Below are positions 49,501 through 61,500 of a DNA stretch of 64,000 nucleotides, piece after piece. The stretch spans positions 46,374,333 to 46,438,332 of the forward strand of contig NC_092686.1 in the NCBI RefSeq assembly GCF_964275005.1. The letters are read 5' to 3'. The translations under genes were made by a program, and so were the position numbers. How positions within the stretch are numbered: the first letter of the stretch is position 1; each line of letters begins with the position of its first letter. Under the pieces are notes generated by a model. The model searched no databases, had not been told where the DNA came from, and saw only the letters and a list, made by a program, of their open reading frames with translations. The stretch comes from Diadema setosum. Its lineage: Eukaryota > Echinodermata > Echinoidea > Diadematoida > Diadematidae.

Positions 49501-52500
49501 AAAAATTAATTAGCAAGGAGAAACATTATCAATGCATTCTTCAGTGATGATGATGGCAAACTGATGATGGAATGTACTTTTTGCATCTTGTGTCCTCATA
49601 GCGTGACATCGTCTGAGAAGGTTGACAAGGAACACAGGTATGCTGACTTCTGTCTGCTGTCACTCCCCTATCCTGGCTGTGAATTCTTCAAGGACTTCAG
49701 GGACAACGGCTTCAATGGAATCAATCTCTTTTTCGACTGGTCACAGGTAAGATGAAAATTCTTTCTATCTGAGTTGCTTCTTTTTCATTCAGCATTTTTA
49801 TTTTCCACAATGGATGTCACAGGCAAAGTGCACAGAGTGAAGATTCCTCTTGCTGAAGCATTTAGCTCTAGGAGGATATAAACTCTTAAAGATAATAAAA
49901 AGTTTTGGTACCTCAAAAGCTTCCCTGAATTTCCTTGTCTTGGTTTGTGTTTCAGGTTAAAGTACGTTGTCTGTGAGAATTACTCGCCCCACAGTGCTCT
50001 CATGTCTTAGTAATCATGCAATAATGGTTTCGTACCAGAGCCGACGCTGTACAGCGTCGATAAATATTGTACGAAACCACTGACTGCGACCAGCAGCGTG
50101 CAGCCCATTGTACGCATAGCTAACTGCGACCAGCAGCCCCATACGCATAGCGTAATGGGGCTTCGCATTGTAGCATTCAGGATCATGACAGAATTAGTAT
50201 CGCGGGTAAATGTCAACTTAAAATCCAAAAATTTCTTCGATTTGGAGACTTACCAATTAAGTTGAAGTATTGAAAACAGGCTTCGAACATCGTTTGGTTC
50301 TGCCAATAGTCCCTTTCTGTTCGAATTGATGACTGAATGTGACTCGGTCGAGAGGACCTTGGGAGAGCTACATACTAGTACACTGGATACCATGGCCAGC
50401 GCATGCGCACACAAACATCTTATCCGTTCATGGATTTGAAATCTGTGTGCATGTGATGTGTTCGCATGCAGTGGCCGTAGTATTCAGTGTACTGTATGTA
50501 GCTCTCCTAAGGTCCTGTCGACCGAGTCACATTCAGTCATCAATTTGAACAGAAAGGGACTATAGGCAGAACCAAACGTTGCCCGAAGCCTGTTTTCAAT
50601 ACTTCAACTTAATTGGTAAGTCTTCAAATTGACGAATTTATGGGATTTTCAGTTGACATTTACCGTACGATACTAAATCTGTCATGATCCTGAATGCTAC
50701 AATGCGAAGCCCGATTACGCTATGCGTATGGGACTGCTGGTCGCTATACGTATGGGGCTGCTGATCGCAGTTAATTGCATGATTACTAAGACATGAGAGC
50801 ACTTTGGGGCGAGTAAGTCTCACAGTGTTAGTTATATGAAAGGTACTTTAACCTGAAACACAAACTAAGACAAGGAAATTCAAGGACACTTTTGAGGTAC
50901 CAAAACTTTTTATTATCTTTAATGTTAATTACCAAAATAAATGAAAAAAAGTGTAAGTTTTTATTCTGTCCATAATTTCATATTTTGAATGATTGCAAAG
51001 GATTCGTGTATGGCATTTTGTTTATGGTTTCATGGAAGGTAGTCACGGCTTTTGTCATTCAAATGTCTATTTTCAGGACTTTGTCGATGCAGATCTCAGC
51101 ATACCAGACAGAGTAGCCTCCTCCACCGCCATAGACTGGCACATGTATCGGGTGAGTCTCACGTATGAAAACACTTATGAGCTTATCTTTTATGACCCTG
51201 TTTGGAAAAAGAAGAAGAAAAAAACAAAACAAAACAAACAAAATGGTTAATAACATTTGATAGTTTGATTTCAGTGTGCAAGGTTTTTATTTTCAGAAAC
51301 TGTAGTCTTGATTGGCGGACCGAAGGCCAAGACCCTGGTAGACCAAAAGTCTTTAAAGAGTGCTGGTGTGTGCAGTCAGTTATTTCTGTTCAAGGTTACA
51401 GAGTGTTTGATCTTTTGTCCATATCACCCTTTCTCTGTTCAGATTTTCATACATTTGTTAAGTCTTCTTCAGTTTTAAGAATGTTTTTAAAGGGATGGTA
51501 TAGAATTGGTGGAGATGAGGATTGGGCTTTTAACTTTTTGTGAGATACCACAAAACCACTTACAAAACAATACAGAGCATACGATTCTACAAGGAATTCA
51601 AATTTTATTTGATGAAAATTGGTTTTGGAATGGCTGAGACATCCAAAAACAAAATAAACCAAAGCATTTCAAAACCAATTTTCATCAAATAAACATTGAA
51701 TTCCTCTTGGAGTTCCATGCTCTTTCATATTTCATTAGAGGTTTCTCATTATCTCACCAAAGAATGCTAGAAACCTGGAGTTTGGTCTCAACCAAAAAAA
51801 TATACGATCCCTTTAAGCTGTCCTGCCATAAATCATAAGAGTCAAAGCTCCATTTAATTTCCGTTGCTGCTTTGATGCAGTTTTTTTTTTTTTTTTTTTT
51901 TTTTTGATGTAGATCAAATAGTATTTCCTTTGGATGCAGCAGATCCAAATGATACAAATTTAGTGTATCATATCTGGAATGAGCAATATGATTTTGTGTA
52001 AGTTTTGTTTGGAAGCATTGTGATTGTCATCTTTTGGCACACTTGCCCAGTTTCTTGTTGAAATTGATATATATATATATATATGTAAACTACTTGGTAT
52101 TCAATAGATTGGCATGGAGACCATATATGAAGACCTATTTTGCCCTTTTGATTGGCTTGTTTGTTTGTTTTTCAGTCCTGGGACCTGGTGAAAATCACAC
52201 AAAACTACCTAAAGCTCCTGCTTTACCTCATCAAGGATGGTATGTGGTGCATAAGAGCCTCTTTTCAATCACTTTGTTTTATCCCTATAAAGTGCAAAAT
52301 TGTGTGATGCATTGGTAGAAAAGGTCTATTATGCACAGATTTTTTTTTATATCCATATCTCATTTCCTATTGTTACGCATAAGTATATCATATACTGTAA
52401 TTAATTTGCCTGGCCACTTGTATCTAGTTTATTCATCTGCTCTGTTACAACCCTGCTATGTATATTCATATGAAATTTCACTGCCCTCATTTTATTGAGA

Positions 52501-55500
52501 TGTCTACTGAGAATGAAGTGTTCACATACATGCATAGGTGGGACAGCATCAATAAATATAGCATGTAGCCTTCAAATATAATTTTGTACATCCTTTTTTT
52601 TCATGGGCTAAACCTTCCCTCTTACAACATTGAACCCGACACTGACATGAAACTTAAATAGGTACAGTTTGCATTGTGATATGTTTTGAATAGTGATACT
52701 GGAAGAAATTCACTTCCTCACTTGCGATCAGCACAAGAATCATATTACTTCGTGAACTCAAAGGAAATGTAGCTGTCTCAGCTTACTGTAACTACCTGCA
52801 GAGTTTAAACCCTATAAAGACAGGGGGAGGGAGGGAGCTGATTGAGCCCCTCCCCCTCAACATTTTTCATGATAAATCTGTAATGTAAAGATCTCGGGCG
52901 GTGACGTTTCATGACTTTTTTCTTTGAAGTCTTGCGCAACTTTTAAGACCGAATTCGCAACACCCGGGTACGCAGTTCCGAAGTTACACAATATTTTGTA
53001 AGTGCATGTAAGACCAAAAATTGCTCTCAAAAACGTGATTTCATGTACAAATCCAATGCAAATTCTGTTTCTAGCCTAAATCCATAAATGTATCATTATT
53101 TTTTACTTTACCAATTAAAATCAATTAATTTCATGTTGTTTATGATCCGAATAGTGTTGCCAATGATTTCAATTGAAAAACTAAAAAACAATAAAAAACA
53201 CAAAAAGTCAAAAACAATGAAATACATAGGAAATTTTGAAAACAATTAAATACATAATAAAAAGTTTTGATACTGACATTTTTTTTTTTTGTACATTCAA
53301 TAAGAATCCTAAAAAGAGTACCTGGACCAAAAAGTAGCTGTTTTGGACCTTTATTTACAGATTTACAGCCATTTTTTTTCGTGCATAAATTAGCATAATT
53401 AATTTATTACAAATAAATTTGAATATTCAGTTTTGCAGATTAACTAGTGGGTGACGCGCATGCCAATTTTCCTAGCTTTGATATTTCAAAATGCCTTGAT
53501 ATCATGCATCACATAAATGTATTTTGACTGTTTCAGACTTCTACCAGAGTTAAGACTATTTTCTTTTAATAGATGAAAAGTATGGACATTCTTTTTTTTT
53601 TTTTTTTTTTTGTTCATTCAGGTTTGTATAACCAGTCACATGAAGTTTGGTATAAATGTTAAACCATCCTTCCATGAAACACAGAAGCCTGCACTGTAGC
53701 AAGAGATTTATGAAATGCGGAAAACATTCAAAATGATACAGAGAATGTGACTATCACTGAAACAGAAAGTCAGGAAATGCTGAAAAACTTTCTAAATCAC
53801 CATATTTATTTGATTTTCTATCAGTGAAGGAGATAGAAATTCATATCATCTCTTCTTTCTAGACTGCATTACTGACACAAAAATAATGTTTAATTTGTCA
53901 TGTTATCAGACCCATTTCCATGGATGTTTTCTCCATTCTTCTTGCAGGAGATTCTGGTTTGTTAGTGCATTGTATATCTGGCTGGGACAGGACTCCTCTC
54001 TACATCTCTCTTCTCAGGCTCTCTCTATGGGCAGTAAGTCCTGAAATGTGTTCATTTACCAGTCTAGTAATATAGCTCCAACTTAATCTTGTCTTTTGCC
54101 AAATTTTTCTCCCTCATTAAAGGGATGTGCAAAAATAAATGAATCAATAGATGACTCTCGATCAATCAATTCATTTTGATGATATAAATACTTGCTTAAG
54201 TTTTTGTCAGATGCTGTCATTATTAGTATTTCTTTCACATGGTTTCTTTCATTTGCCTTGTTACATCCTGTATATAGCATTTTCCCTGTGTAAGAAACAA
54301 CTTATTGCATGATATTTGTACTATGCATGTCCCTTAAAATCTTATGAGATGCAAAGAAGCATAGATTTCTGTGTTACACTGTCAGTTGGGTAAATATTAG
54401 ACTCTTTACTATGCTAGAATTGAGGAAAAAATATCAATTGTTTATGATGTACTGGTTGGGGTGGATACTGCAATTTCATTTGCTCCGTGGTAGTGTCCTC
54501 CATTGTGAGTGGACTTCTTGTTATTAGATCTACAAAACACCTTTCATTGAGGACAGACTATTGCTTTCAGAGAGAACTTTCATATAACTCCCCTCTCCAC
54601 CCTCACCCCCCCCCCCCCCCACACACACACACAACATCCCCTTGTTTTTGATATTAGATGACATTGTGAACAATGATGTACAGATTGGCAAAATGGTAAG
54701 AGTTACATGTATGGTAAGTGTTAATGCATGATCTGGAAGGGGACTTCAAAAATAATACAGTGATTTACAAACTTTGTCATCTACAGGATTGTAAAGCTCA
54801 CGCAAGCCTCACTGCAGCTGAAATACTGTATCTTACCATCGCCTATGACTGGTTACTGTTTGGGTAAGCCTCTCTTTACTGTAATCATTTTCTATAATCC
54901 TCATACCCATACCCTCTGAAAGGAATTTTCTCTTTCCAACATTCCAACTTCTCCATAGAAAAGCAAAATGTTTATGTTGACTAGAATCTGATATCTGCTA
55001 CAGCCCACTTCCTCCTACATCAAGTGTCTTTAAAATTAGACAGGAGGATTGTATGTGTCAGGTGCTGGCTGCTATTGATTCACACAGAAACCGAAACTTT
55101 CATCAACGGGCGCAAGTAGATTATATTTGTTGGCCAACACCTTTTAAATCCTGAAACCAAGTTTCACTATAGAATGTTCAGTCTGTCCTGTCATTGGGTG
55201 TTATTATGCTGTAGAAACAATGTTTGATATATGTTTGGTTGCTCAACTTTCAAGTATTTTTGCAAATGTGGATTGTGCTCCTATCTTTCTTGTTGGTGTT
55301 TTCATCTATTACATTTGTATGTACAGTTTCCTGTTGGCAGTCATAGATTCCTAGTATGCTGCTAGAGCTGAGCAACTTCATGTCTCTGTACTATTTTTTT
55401 TTCTTTTTCACTGTAGATGTAGATTGTGGTATTTGAGGATGATAGAGACTGTTTAGCCTAATAGTTTGCTGAATTTAGTATCTATTACAAAATGTGTCAT

Positions 55501-58500
55501 TCAGGACACTTAACATGAAAAGGTTATCTGAAGAGGGCAGAGGTGTTATGGTAACTGAAGATTTTTTTGTAGCTGTTTTCAGTAGAGTCGTGATCTGGAC
55601 TAGGAATTGTTATTATATGTAAGTGTAAGTGTGGTATAGTTAAATAGACAATTACCACTTTAAAAAAAAAAAAAAAAAAAGAAAATCTAAAAATCCTTAA
55701 ATTGAGGATGAATTTGACATGTATTCTGTTTTCTATGACAGACACAACCTCAGTGACAGGTTAAGCAAAGGAGAAGATGTGAGTACAAGTTGATAATAAG
55801 TCTACATTTTCAATTTTATTCCCCATATCGTCCCTGGGGTGACAACACCTTGTATCTCAGAAATCATGTATTTTCAGGAGAGCAAAATACTTTTTCATTT
55901 TTCCAACATTTTCGCAAGATAACATCAGTGTTGTCAAATACTGTAAAAACATTATTTTGGATTACAGTGATAAATGTAATGTTGTATAACTCAAATCATT
56001 GTGTTTGATATTCAAAATCGAGTTTGATAGGAGGTTTTTAATATATGCCAGTTGGGATACAAGTTCTTGTCACCCCAGGGACAATATTTGGGTATTTACG
56101 AGGAGCATTCAGCCAGTGGCAGTTTGCCTGTTTGTATATACAGTAAATATGTATCTTGATGACATGGGGAGGAATACAATGAAAGTGAAAGTCAATGATC
56201 AGGCTTTTATGAAGGTCTGTTTGAGTGTGCACACAGCTTGGCTGATATCATATGCTGATATCACGTGACTATGTTTGTGGGTTCCATGTTTTGTGGATGT
56301 GTAGCTGTATGATTTATTAGAGATGGTGTGCATCAGGGCTCCTCCAGTGGTCACATAAAAAGTAAAGCATAATTTGTCTTTATATTTTTTTGTTAGATTA
56401 CCATTTTGAAGACTCTTCTAAAGTGAAAGGGCTTAGTCAAGCAGTTCTATTCTTTAAAATACCAGAACTGTAATAACCAGATGGATACTGTATATGCTGT
56501 TATTTTCGCGTACAGATATTTTCACAAATGGGGAGGTCACGGACATTTTCGCGAGATGTTGTCTTCGCGAATTGACTCAGAGGCCTTCATAAGCGCACTA
56601 CTACCTAAGCGTGTGGTGACATTTTTGCTTGTTGTTAAATTCGCGGTCCAACTGTGATTTGTGAAATTCGCAATAATTAAACACTCGCGAAAATAACAGC
56701 TTATACAGTATTTGCACAGTTAACCCACTGAAGACTAGTTGTCCCGAGTATACTAGGGCAAATGTCTATGGGAAATGCATGCTATAGCAAAATCAGGTGG
56801 TCCTCAACAGGTTCAAGAGGGAGTACATCAAAGTCTTTGACACTTCCAGAGGTGCATGTTGTGTGTGAGGATTATTTTACGTGACCACTGAGGGAGCACT
56901 TAAATGTGCTGTGTAAGCTACCACAGGACAACAGTTTCAAATGTCCTCTAAAGGTCAAGGCAGTGATGATAAAATGCCTTGCCTACTGTGGCATGACTGT
57001 TGCTGCCTGGGGACTTGAACCAGGAACCTCTCGATTGAGTGTCTGTGGTTTCATACGGGCACCACAGCGCTAGAGAGATGAGAAAGAGTTGGAATTATTT
57101 TCTGAAATTTCAGATACTTTAAGTTGACATTACTCATTTACATTTATCAAATATTGCAAGAATATAGAGGCAATGTGACTAAGGGTTATCTGTAATTTAA
57201 AATATTACACTTTCAAGTCAAGTGAATGAGTGAAGAGTGAAATTTGATTCTGATCTTCTCTCCCAGGTCTTCTTTTTCTGCTTCAATTTTCTGAAGCACA
57301 TCACATCGGACGAGTTCTCACTTGTGTCAAGAAGGTACGTTCTTCCCGCCATGACATCTCAAACCAAACTTATTATCTATCCCCCATTTATACACAATGT
57401 TTGGCACAGGAGCTCTCCAGAAGTACTTTGACTTCCCGCATACCTTTTTGGGTTTGTTCATACAGCGAGTTATCGCCAGCCAAGACCACACACAAAGTGG
57501 CTGAGAGAGGCTAGTTTGCAAGCACAAACCTTTGTCGTTCATAAAGGAGTCTGTCCCTCCACTGTAGCTACTCCCGCAGCCACAGTACATGGCCAATGGG
57601 ACAGTGCCAGTGGTGCACGTTAGTCTTCTTGGCGCAGACTCCTTTACGCCCGACAAGAGTTTGTGTGTGCAAACTAGAGAGAGGCATAACTATCATGGTA
57701 ACCTTAGCAAGCCTGTAGAATTCAAACATGTAAATGCATGCCACTTTTGGAGCATTCTAAAAGTTGGTTATTATTTATACAGAGCTTAGAGCACTTAAAT
57801 AGGAGTGCCCCGAAACCTAGCCTCAAGAGGTGCATGACTTTAGAGTGCTTCTGGGCCAAAGGACTCTTCAGGAACATTCCTGGAGTGCTCTAAATGCCCT
57901 GTAAATAAATGCATGCTAGCTGCAACTTTTAGAATGATTTTGAAAATGTACTATTACAGGACTGTAAGTTTCAGTGCTGGCTGCTGTTTGTCAAGCTGCT
58001 GGAAATAGGTAAAAAGAGCCAAACATTTATCTGGGATTAAAAGTCAATGAAATTATGTGACATAGGTTGCACAGTACTGGTCTTGAGTACTCGGGATTAA
58101 TCAGGCAATATCAAAGCATTCCAGTTCTAGCTGATAATTTTATGAGATGTTAAACTTCATGTACACTGTATACTGTAGAAGATGTGTCATACCCGACTCA
58201 TTATGTGAGATGCTCTTACAGCCAGGACCCATAAAAGTTCAACCAACAGAGAGCCCACCAAATGTTCTTTTGCCTCTTTCAATTCCCTGTGTCACAATAT
58301 CACACTTGCATTTGTTTGATTGTTTGTGTGTTTCAGAAACCAAAGAGGTTCCATCCGGAATGATTCTGAATCCTACCTTGAACAGATGGTCTTATTAGGT
58401 GAGAGCCATGCACATTGGGTGTGATGTCAGTCACTCCATTTGTAGTTCCATGTTTGTAAAGAAGAGACATCAATTTCAGTGTATCACTTTTGAGGCAGAA

Positions 58501-61500
58501 ATTGCGCTGCTTGTGATATTTATAAGCTTGTCATCTCACTTGAAGGGTTTGTTTAACAGTCATGTTTTTTCCAGGGAGTTGATTTTAAGGGACAGATAGA
58601 TTTGAATATGATCATAGAAATTATCACTTATTCATTAAGGGGAATTGGGCCAGTAGACACATCACATGTTGAAAATGTTTATGTTCAGAAATGACAACAC
58701 ATTGATCATTTATATATGCTTCAGCAGTCATAATGACATGGAATAGATAAAAAATGACTTTGTTATTAATAACAGACAAGGCTGGAAGCAAAAACGTGCA
58801 CTCTCAGTAGTAACTCCAAGCTTGCTTTGATGATGATAATAATGACGGTGCATGGATAACTACTAAAAAATGACCGTACAGTTAATTGCTTCAATGGTAA
58901 TGATTGAGGGAGTGACCAAGCATGAGATCTGGGGGCCTTTCATGAAGTGTTTTGTCAGTGATTTTCAATGTCAAATTTGCTCTCGACCTATCAGAGGCAA
59001 GGATTTCAGTAGCTTAAAACAGTTGTCATTGACTGACAAATTTCATGATGCAGTACCCAGACATGATTTTTGTTGTTGATTGCAGACCTGGAGGAGAGCA
59101 AAAAGTACAAGCTTGGGAGTAACTCCAGCCTGAGCAGCAACATCAGCGTCACCAGCATCAGTAGCACCAGTTCCCCCATCATCTCCTCCATCCATGACTC
59201 CACCTCCTCCAGCGCCAGGGAGGAGGGCAGGAATGGCGATGCCCACCAGGCTTCCAATGGCGCCCTCAAGTGCAATGGGTGAGCCAAACATTCATCTCAT
59301 CCCCTCTGCCAAATTTTATTATTGTGATGATGATCATCATCATCATGATCATTATCATGATCGTGATCATGATGACAATGACAACGAAGAATAGTAGTAA
59401 TGGTAGTGTAATTATTGTCTTTTTTCCTTTCGCCATTTATGATCATTATTGTTACTCTTGTACAATCATTATCACAGTGATTTCATCTATATCATTATCA
59501 TCAACGTTATTATTTCACTAATTGGTTCCATGTGATTTCATTGGAAGGTCTGACAGGACCAAGTCACCTGGTTATCGGTACGATAGCTCCAAGCAAGGCC
59601 TGGTCCAGCCCCAGTCAGCCACCAGCCCCGTTGCAGTACCCAGGGCGTGTCGGAGGTCCTCTGCTGACCTGGTGAGCACGGTGACGTCATGTGATATGTT
59701 ATAATGTGATGTACTGACTAGTTATGGTATGATGTGGTTTGGTGTGATGTGGTGTGGCATTTTATACTGTGGTGCAGATTGGTGCGGTTGGATATATTGT
59801 TGCATTGGTATAAGATACATTGTTATGTGTTGTATGGCGTGGTATGGTATGGTAAGGTTTGGAAGATATGGTATGTGATGGTGTAGTGTGGTACAGTACG
59901 GCAAGTTATAGTTGTGTGTGGTATGGTATGGCATGGTACACATAACATGCGTTGTTGTACAGTGTGGTATGTCAGATATAATGATATAATACAGACTTGC
60001 CTTTATAGAGGGATGCCAAATTTATTGCCTGAACTAGAATCATTTTGCCCGAGTCGAAGACAAAAGTAATATGATTCTAGTGAGGGCAGTGAATTTGGTA
60101 TCTCCTGAAAGTAGCCAGCCCGTATCAGTATTATCACCCATTTCAAGCATCTTGAGCAGTAACACAAATTATTGTAATCCAAACTTTTTAACCACTTCCA
60201 AATAACAAAATTCCACTCGGAACCAGCTTGAGCTCGACACCTCTGCATTGCATGCACAGACAGCTTTAGGCAACCAGCGCACACAGTCACACACACACTT
60301 TAGCCAAATACCGGCAGCGATCATCATCTAAGGTACTTGCTAACGTGAGGGAACTTGCCTCGTCACGAAACTCTCAACTGTAAATTCTCATCATCAACAA
60401 TTTTAGGTCTTAGCGTCCATAAAGGAGGGGAATATAAGAAATCTATTCCGTCGACGTTTACTTACCAAAGTACAGCGGCGACAACAGGGCTTGATAATTC
60501 CAACAGAAATTGTGATGATCTCCCTTTCCAAGATGAATTTTCAATCACAGCTGAAAATTTCCCACAACTGCTATATTGTCAGTTGACACCAAACACTATC
60601 TTGACATCATATAGAAAAGTTGGCAAAAGTCAATGAAATCTGAAGTTTCAACAGTCAGTGGAATCCAAATTAGTTCCCGCTCTCCTAAAAACTGTATAAG
60701 TTTGATCACAGTATTAGTTGAAGTAGTTGATTGTTACTGTATAGTTATTGAACACAAATGGTGTTTGCTGCATTTGCATTGTTTGCAGAGTTGTTGTAGT
60801 GTTGGAGGTTGATGTGGTGTTGCTAATCACAGATCCCGAAGCACCATCGACGTTGTATTGATTTTCTACAACAGCCACTTCCTTAGTGACTTCTGATTGA
60901 GAATGAATCTCCACAACAGACACCTGAGAATTTGGGAGCTCCCAATCAAAGTCTAGATCCCCTAGATCAAAGTTTAGATTGAAATACTCATTGTCAGTTT
61001 CACCAACATCACGATGTATGTCCACTTGTGGAATGAGAGGCTGAGTTTCATCCTGCTTGGGTAGGACATTTACAGTAGCAGCTGGCGCTGACCGAGCCAC
61101 CTCCTGTTGTCTAAACCTACCAAGAGCATGAGAAATGGTGTCAGATATCGCCATTTCGGTGTTGTTGCACACCTGTCCTGCGTAGGATGAAAGACTTGAA
61201 TCATTGTTGTGATTGGATGCCTAGCAAATCTGTCTGTTCTCAAGACTGGCTTTATCAATAATTCTGATGCAAGTTGCCAGTGGTTGTTATAAATTCTTGA
61301 AAGACCAGGATTCTTGGAAATTGTTGACATTGTGTCACTCAGAGTGTTGTTACCAACTGGACAATTTTTGCTCCATGTCCAGATTATGGCACGGTTGATT
61401 TGGGTGTTTGGAAGAGATTGTTATTATCTTTGTTCAATTTCTCACAGTATCTTTTGTACAACGCGATGGGACAATCTGCATGACCCCTAGCATACATGTA

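Noticed and set aside
56990..57065. Possible minus-strand tRNA gene
   Set aside because: The B-box is clear, but the rest does not form a tRNA; treated as SINE-like.
59006..59291. Minus-strand frames opposite MTMR14 exon 16
   Set aside because: Shadows of the Ser-rich coding exon on the other strand.
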